Below, piece by piece: positions 60,164 through 64,000 of a stretch of 64,000 nt of DNA. Source of the stretch: Syntrophomonas_B sp035447945 (GTDB taxonomy: Bacteria; Bacillota; Syntrophomonadia; Syntrophomonadales; Syntrophomonadaceae); assembly GCA_035447945.1 (NCBI GenBank), contig DAOTHZ010000001.1, positions 1 to 64,000 of the forward strand, read 5' to 3'. How positions within the stretch are numbered: the stretch's first letter is position 1; each line of letters begins with the position of its first letter. The notes under the pieces are model-generated. The model had not been told where the DNA came from. It was given only the letters and a program-made list of their open reading frames with translations, and made no database searches. The position numbers and the translations under genes were made by a program.

Positions 60164-61316
60164 GAATCTTTTCCTCCCCCAGTCGGTTCAAATGCAGAAC
60201 CTGTTCAAAGAAAACAAGGTATTCTCTCCCAACGTTTGACCAGGTCCAGGTTTTGCCCAGTTCCCAAGCCTTTTCCTGCAGGCTTTTCTGCAGTTCCTGC
60301 GATTCCAGTATTTTTTTCAGCCCTTGCGCCAGTAAATGCGGTTCGGCATTGGGCACAAGCAGACCGCGTCCGCCTTTTAGAACTTCCTTGGCATAGGCAT
60401 AGGCAGTTGAAACGATGGCCCTTCCGCACCCTATCGCAAAAGCCATGGTGCCGCTCACCGCCTGGTCAAGATTGGGATAGGGACTGAGGTAGATATCGGT
60501 CATGTAAAGATATTTCCCCAATTCTTCGTCGGACAGGAATTTATTGATGAACAGGACATTGCGCTGCAAGCCGAGCGCTTCCATCAATTCAACCAGCATT
60601 TGGCGATATTTTTCACCTTCCTGCTGCAACAGCATGGGATGGGTCTGTCCCAGAATGAGGTAGATTACGTCAGGATGATCGGTTACCACTTCAGCTATCG
60701 CTTTGAGGCCTATTTCCAGGCCCTTGCCCGGCCCTATCAAACCAAATGTGCTGATCAAGCGGTGGTTTTGCAACCCATGCTGATGCTTGAGTTCTGGCTG
60801 GGCATAAGGAACGAAATCGGGAACCCCATGGGCTATGACTTTTACGATTTCTGCCGGTGCTTCATAAAGATCAATCAGTAAGTTGCGCGAACGCTGTGTC
60901 ATGCACACGATACCGGCTGCCCGGTGACAGGCCTCATTTAGGATTTGTTTTTGCTTTTTGGATGGACGGGGCAGTACGGTATGAGTGATTAGAATATATG
61001 GTTTGTGCAGCAGTTTGATCAGCTGTAAAACATATTCTCCGTCCTGTCCCCCAAAGATTCCGTACTCATGCTGCAGGATGACCAGATCTGCTGCAGCAGC
61101 GTTGATGAAGGCAGCCGCTTTTAAATAATCCTGGCGCTGGTTTTGCCGGATATTGAATATGACCTGATTGCTGTAATGATAGTTGCAGCCATGGTCGGAA
61201 ATGGCGACAATATTGAGATTGTGCCCCTCAGCGGTGAGACTGCTGCATAAATCTGAGGAAAATGTTGCAATGCCGCACTGTTTGGGGAGGTAGGTGCCGA
61301 TATTTATGATATTCAT
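60150..61316 (-). CDS. Glycosyltransferase family 4
   Basis: A 388-residue GT-B enzyme. N-terminal Rossmann domain (INIGTYLPKQCGIATFSSDL, donor-independent half, QHEYGIFGG), C-terminal nucleotide-sugar half with GLIGPGKGLEIGLKAI, SPYPNLDQAVSGTMAFAIGCGRAIVSTAYAYAKEVL and the E-x7-E type region. Given its operon (manC, phosphomannomutase), GDP-mannose is the likely donor (inference). The frame is open to 61376, but AAGGAG 8 nt before ATG 61316 decides the start. Overlaps the next gene, so translation is coupled. Confidence 0.87.
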   Translation of the reverse strand: MNIINIGTYLPKQCGIATFSSDLCSSLTAEGHNLNIVAISDHGCNYHYSNQVIFNIRQNQRQDYLKAAAFINAAAADLVILQHEYGIFGGQDGEYVLQLIKLLHKPYILITHTVLPRPSKKQKQILNEACHRAAGIVCMTQRSRNLLIDLYEAPAEIVKVIAHGVPDFVPYAQPELKHQHGLQNHRLISTFGLIGPGKGLEIGLKAIAEVVTDHPDVIYLILGQTHPMLLQQEGEKYRQMLVELMEALGLQRNVLFINKFLSDEELGKYLYMTDIYLSPYPNLDQAVSGTMAFAIGCGRAIVSTAYAYAKEVLKGGRGLLVPNAEPHLLAQGLKKILESQELQKSLQEKAWELGKTWTWSNVGREYLVFFEQVLHLNRLGEEKILAKL

Positions 61317-61408
61317 GATTGTTTCTCCTTCTTTTTCAAGCTGTCGATTAAGTTCCTGTAAGTATTCTGGCATCATTTGCAGTGGACTATACCTGCTGGA
61401 TGGATTCT

Positions 61409-62785
61409 TTAAAATGCTGCTTGCGGTATTTTTAAGCCCAAGGAGCCTAGATAACCAAATACCATACTGGTTATATTTTCCAATACCTCAGGAGAGTCCC
61501 CTTCACAGCGGCAAATAATTTCCGGACCGGTATTGGAAGCCCGTACCAGTCCCCAACCATGGGGAAAGATAATCCGCGCTCCATCAATATCAATGACTTC
61601 ATGATCTTTTGTAAAATGCTGCCGGACCTGTTCCACCAACTGAAATTTGCTCTTATCATCGCTGGGGAGACGAATTTCCGGGGTGGCATAATACTTGGCG
61701 GTATCACTCAGCATTTCGCTGATGGTCTGCTTGCTGTTGGATAAGAGCAACAGCAAGCGGGCGGCCGCATAAAGCGCATCATCGAACCCATAATAGTCGT
61801 CAGCGAAAAACATATGTCCCGACATTTCTCCGGTAAAAATAGCCCCCGTTTCTTTCATTTTGGCTTTTATCAAGGAATGACCGGTTTTATAGAGCAACGG
61901 CGTGCCGCCCAGTCGTCTAATCTCGTCGATGAGACTTTGCGAGCATTTAACTTCCACAATGCTCGGCAGATGAGGATAGCGCGGCAGGATATCACGCCAG
62001 AAAAGGATCATCAGCTGATCACCCCAGATCATGTTGCCATCCCGATCCACCACCCCCAAACGATCGCCGTCTCCGTCAATGCCAATGCCGATGTCTGCCT
62101 GGGTTTGCTTGACGAGATGAATCAGATCCAGCAGGTTTTCAGGTTTGACCGGATCGGGATGATGATGGGGAAAAGTTGGATCAGATTCACAATACAAGGC
62201 AATGGTTTCGCAACCCAAACGTGTAAACAATTGGGGGGCAAAAGGAGATGCCGAACCGTTTCCGCAATCGACCACGACTTTTGGTTTATAGGGACCCAGT
62301 TTTATTTTTTCGGTGATCATTTGCATATACGCTGTGCGGATGTCGTGGTTGTTTAAACTGCCGCGTGACTGTGCGGGGAAATCCTTCTTTTCAGCCAATT
62401 GCTTGATTGCCGTAATTTGATCGCCATAAATGGTTGATTCCCCCAGCAACAGCTTACAGCCATTGTATTCCCCGGGATTGTGACTGGCGGTGATCATAAT
62501 GCCTGCCCCGATCTCCAGATGACGGGATGCATAATAAAACATGGGGGTGATCACCATCCCCAGATCGGTCACCTCACAGCCGCTTTGCAGCAAAGCTTCC
62601 GTTAGCAGATCGCGGTAATGAGGAGAGGAAATACGGTTGTCCCGCCCCAACAGGATTTTCCGGTAACCGTGCTGGCGGGCGTAAAGTGCAAATGCACGAC
62701 CGATGTTAAACATAACTTCATCTGTCAGTTCCTGACCAACGATGCCGCGTATATCATATTGCCGATAAATATTTGAACTGCTCAT
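61409..62785 (-). CDS. Phosphomannomutase / phosphoglucomutase
   Basis: A 458-residue alpha-D-phosphohexomutase that interconverts mannose-6-P and mannose-1-P (or glucose phosphates). The phosphoserine loop is MITASHNPGEYNG, the metal loop DGDGDRLGVVDRDGN, the sugar loop GEMSGHMFF, and the phosphate-binding loop RASNTGPEIICRCEG. It lies 20 nt downstream of manC and feeds it. Start ATG with GGGGAGG upstream. The ManB versus PgmA preference cannot be decided from sequence, but the manC partner favours mannose. Confidence 0.92.
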   Translation of the reverse strand: MSSSNIYRQYDIRGIVGQELTDEVMFNIGRAFALYARQHGYRKILLGRDNRISSPHYRDLLTEALLQSGCEVTDLGMVITPMFYYASRHLEIGAGIMITASHNPGEYNGCKLLLGESTIYGDQITAIKQLAEKKDFPAQSRGSLNNHDIRTAYMQMITEKIKLGPYKPKVVVDCGNGSASPFAPQLFTRLGCETIALYCESDPTFPHHHPDPVKPENLLDLIHLVKQTQADIGIGIDGDGDRLGVVDRDGNMIWGDQLMILFWRDILPRYPHLPSIVEVKCSQSLIDEIRRLGGTPLLYKTGHSLIKAKMKETGAIFTGEMSGHMFFADDYYGFDDALYAAARLLLLLSNSKQTISEMLSDTAKYYATPEIRLPSDDKSKFQLVEQVRQHFTKDHEVIDIDGARIIFPHGWGLVRASNTGPEIICRCEGDSPEVLENITSMVFGYLGSLGLKIPQAAF

Positions 62786-62805
62786 TTTTTCCTCCCCTGC
62801 GATTC

Positions 62806-63852
62806 TTAAAGCAAGTCATGGCGCTCAAGGGTTTCGATCTGCCTTACCAGCTGACTGATATCCTGGCTGCGATGGCGGTCGGCAACCAGAATAACATCAT
62901 CGGTTTCCACGACCATTACATCTTCCACGCCAAAGAGAACTACAGTTTTGGTGTTTTGTTTGACCAGACAGTTTTTGCTGTCCACAAACAAGATATCCTG
63001 GCCTAATAAATAATTCTGTTGCTGGTCATAGGGGAACAGCTCTGCCAGCGCATTCCAATTGCCGATATCGGACCAGCCGAACCGACCCGGCACGACGGTA
63101 ACGCGCTGGCTTTTTTCAGCGATACCGTAGTCGATGCTGATATTGGGCAATGCACTGTAATGGCGCAAGTAATGTTCGTGGCCGGACTGCAGATGCATAA
63201 ATATATCCGGCAGAAAACGAGCGAATTCCTCTGCCAGGATTCCTACTTTGCCTACATAGATGCCTGAATTCCATAAATACCGCCCGCTATCCAGATACAT
63301 GGCAGCTGTTTTGGCATCAGGCTTTTCACGAAAAGAAAGGACATCAAACACATCTTCTAAATCATTGCACTGGCGGTCCGATTTCTCAATGTAACCGTAG
63401 CCGGTCTCGGCATGATCGGGTTCAATGCCAATGGTAACAAGATGGTTTTGTTCCGCAGCCTGTACAGCGCGGTGCAGCGTTTGACAAAACGAAGAGATGT
63501 CAAAAACATGATGATCTGCAGGAAAAATTGCCAGTACTTCGTCCGCCAGGGCAGGATAGAAGCGTGACAGCGACAAACCGATTGCCGGCGCAGTATTTCT
63601 TCCCTCCGGTTCACTGAGAATTTCGATTTTATCCGCATCCGGGCGCTGTTGGATGATACTCTTAATATCCGCCATTAAATTATCATTGGTAATGATCAGA
63701 AGCTGATCAACTCCGCTGGTTTCCAGGCGATCCAGAGTCTCGTCCAGCATCGATTTGCTGCCGGTCAATTTACATAGTTGTTTGGGTTGTTTATAACGGC
63801 TTTCAGGCCATAAGCGCAAGCCACGTCCTCCCGCCAAGACTACGGCAATCAT
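62806..63852 (-). CDS. manC: Mannose-1-phosphate guanylyltransferase
   Basis: Makes GDP-mannose from GTP and mannose-1-P. 348 residues, single-domain form without the isomerase extension. VVLAGGRGLRLWPESRYKQPKQL is the nucleotide-binding signature; SEPEGRNTAPAIGLS and IFPADHHVFD (metal Asp), FREKPD and WNSGIYVGK follow. GGAGG 8 nt before the ATG. First gene of the minus-strand mannose operon; a 9-bp inverted repeat lies about 72-101 nt upstream. Confidence 0.93.
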   Translation of the reverse strand: MIAVVLAGGRGLRLWPESRYKQPKQLCKLTGSKSMLDETLDRLETSGVDQLLIITNDNLMADIKSIIQQRPDADKIEILSEPEGRNTAPAIGLSLSRFYPALADEVLAIFPADHHVFDISSFCQTLHRAVQAAEQNHLVTIGIEPDHAETGYGYIEKSDRQCNDLEDVFDVLSFREKPDAKTAAMYLDSGRYLWNSGIYVGKVGILAEEFARFLPDIFMHLQSGHEHYLRHYSALPNISIDYGIAEKSQRVTVVPGRFGWSDIGNWNALAELFPYDQQQNYLLGQDILFVDSKNCLVKQNTKTVVLFGVEDVMVVETDDVILVADRHRSQDISQLVRQIETLERHDLL

Positions 63853-63923
63853 TTACAATACCTCCGTGCATGAACCAGTCGGGACTCTGAAGAACATCGT
63901 CGAAAGAATTTGCTCAATCAATT

Positions 63924-63953
63924 ATATTAGCGTTCCTGTCAACCCGCTAATAT
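63924..63953. promoter_or_regulatory. Inverted repeat upstream of the mannose operon, candidate operator
   Basis: ATATTAGCG-N12-CGCTAATAT, a perfect 9-bp inverted repeat with a TATAAT on the minus strand within its promoter-proximal arm region. Distance to the manC start is 72 nt. It could be a repressor site or a small leader hairpin. Confidence 0.45.
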
Positions 63954-64000
63954 GATAACGGTAAACAGCGGCTGCAATAATTACTGGTCGCGGATTTCAC

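Noticed and set aside
1..64000. CRISPR arrays, tRNA/rRNA genes, insertion sequences, prophage
   Set aside because: No regularly spaced repeats, no cloverleaf-like T-loop sequences noticed, no transposase, integrase or phage structural genes among the reading frames.

Overview
The window reads as chromosome of a low-to-moderate GC, anaerobic, probably spore-forming Firmicute. The best fit is a Syntrophomonas-like fatty-acid oxidiser. The reasons are Gram-positive style Shine-Dalgarno sites (AAGGAGG, with many TTG/GTG starts), a CIRCE-controlled groESL, a B. subtilis-like gene order in two places (acpS-...-alr-ndoAI-ndoA and tsaE-tsaB-rimI-tsaD-...-moaC-...-groESL), a SleL/YaaH-like glycosidase, a type-2 3-hydroxyacyl-CoA dehydrogenase and a membrane EtfAB:quinone-oxidoreductase-type Fe-S protein. 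The species assignment is inference. No rRNA, tRNA, CRISPR, phage or insertion sequence was seen.

Layout. 1-6.5 kb (+): a cysteine desulfurase cut by the left edge, 3-hydroxyacyl-CoA dehydrogenase, a SEC-C methionine aminopeptidase (probably started at an ATT codon), a CtpA-type protease, a class V aminotransferase and a DUF1015 protein. 6.5-16.8 kb (-): lysA, an MFS transporter, a tightly packed four-gene operon (ICMT-like membrane methyltransferase, SAM methyltransferase, GH3-family ligase, GGDEF/HD-GYP protein), a QueG-like Fe-S protein and a Fur/PerR regulator. 17-26 kb (mostly +): CCA-adding enzyme, thioesterase (-), an orphan cheW, acpS, NAD(P)HX repair enzyme, CBS protein, alr, the EndoAI/EndoA toxin-antitoxin pair, a class I amidotransferase, an amidohydrolase and a 49-residue protein. 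26-31.5 kb: PAS/GAF/HD-GYP protein (-), secreted GH18 enzyme, LysR (-) and divergent dapA.

31.7-43.2 kb is a housekeeping block: family-4 uracil-DNA glycosylase, tsaE-tsaB-rimI-tsaD (the t6A tRNA modification genes), a cluster of DnaA boxes, lgt, 5-formyl-THF cyclo-ligase, SPFH/NfeD (-), a 57-residue Cys-rich protein, moaA, moaC, MOSC, mog and groES-groEL. 43.3-50.9 kb: glnA (-), a membrane-anchored protein, the EtfAB:menaquinone oxidoreductase-like protein, VOC protein (-), rubrerythrin-like protein (-) and pepF. 51-63.9 kb is a carbohydrate region: a 1176-residue glycosyltransferase/GH130 fusion (+), topB, a MEDS-PAS-PAS histidine kinase, then a divergent (-) operon manC, phosphomannomutase, GT4 glycosyltransferase and an unrecognised sugar-associated protein.

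The signals most worth a second look are (i) the mannose locus with the GT-GH130 fusion, a possible undescribed GDP-mannose-dependent oligosaccharide system; (ii) the GH3/methyltransferase/c-di-GMP operon, a possible small-molecule conjugation pathway; and (iii) three consensus plus one near-consensus DnaA boxes directly downstream of tsaD, a position where B. subtilis also carries a DnaA-box cluster.
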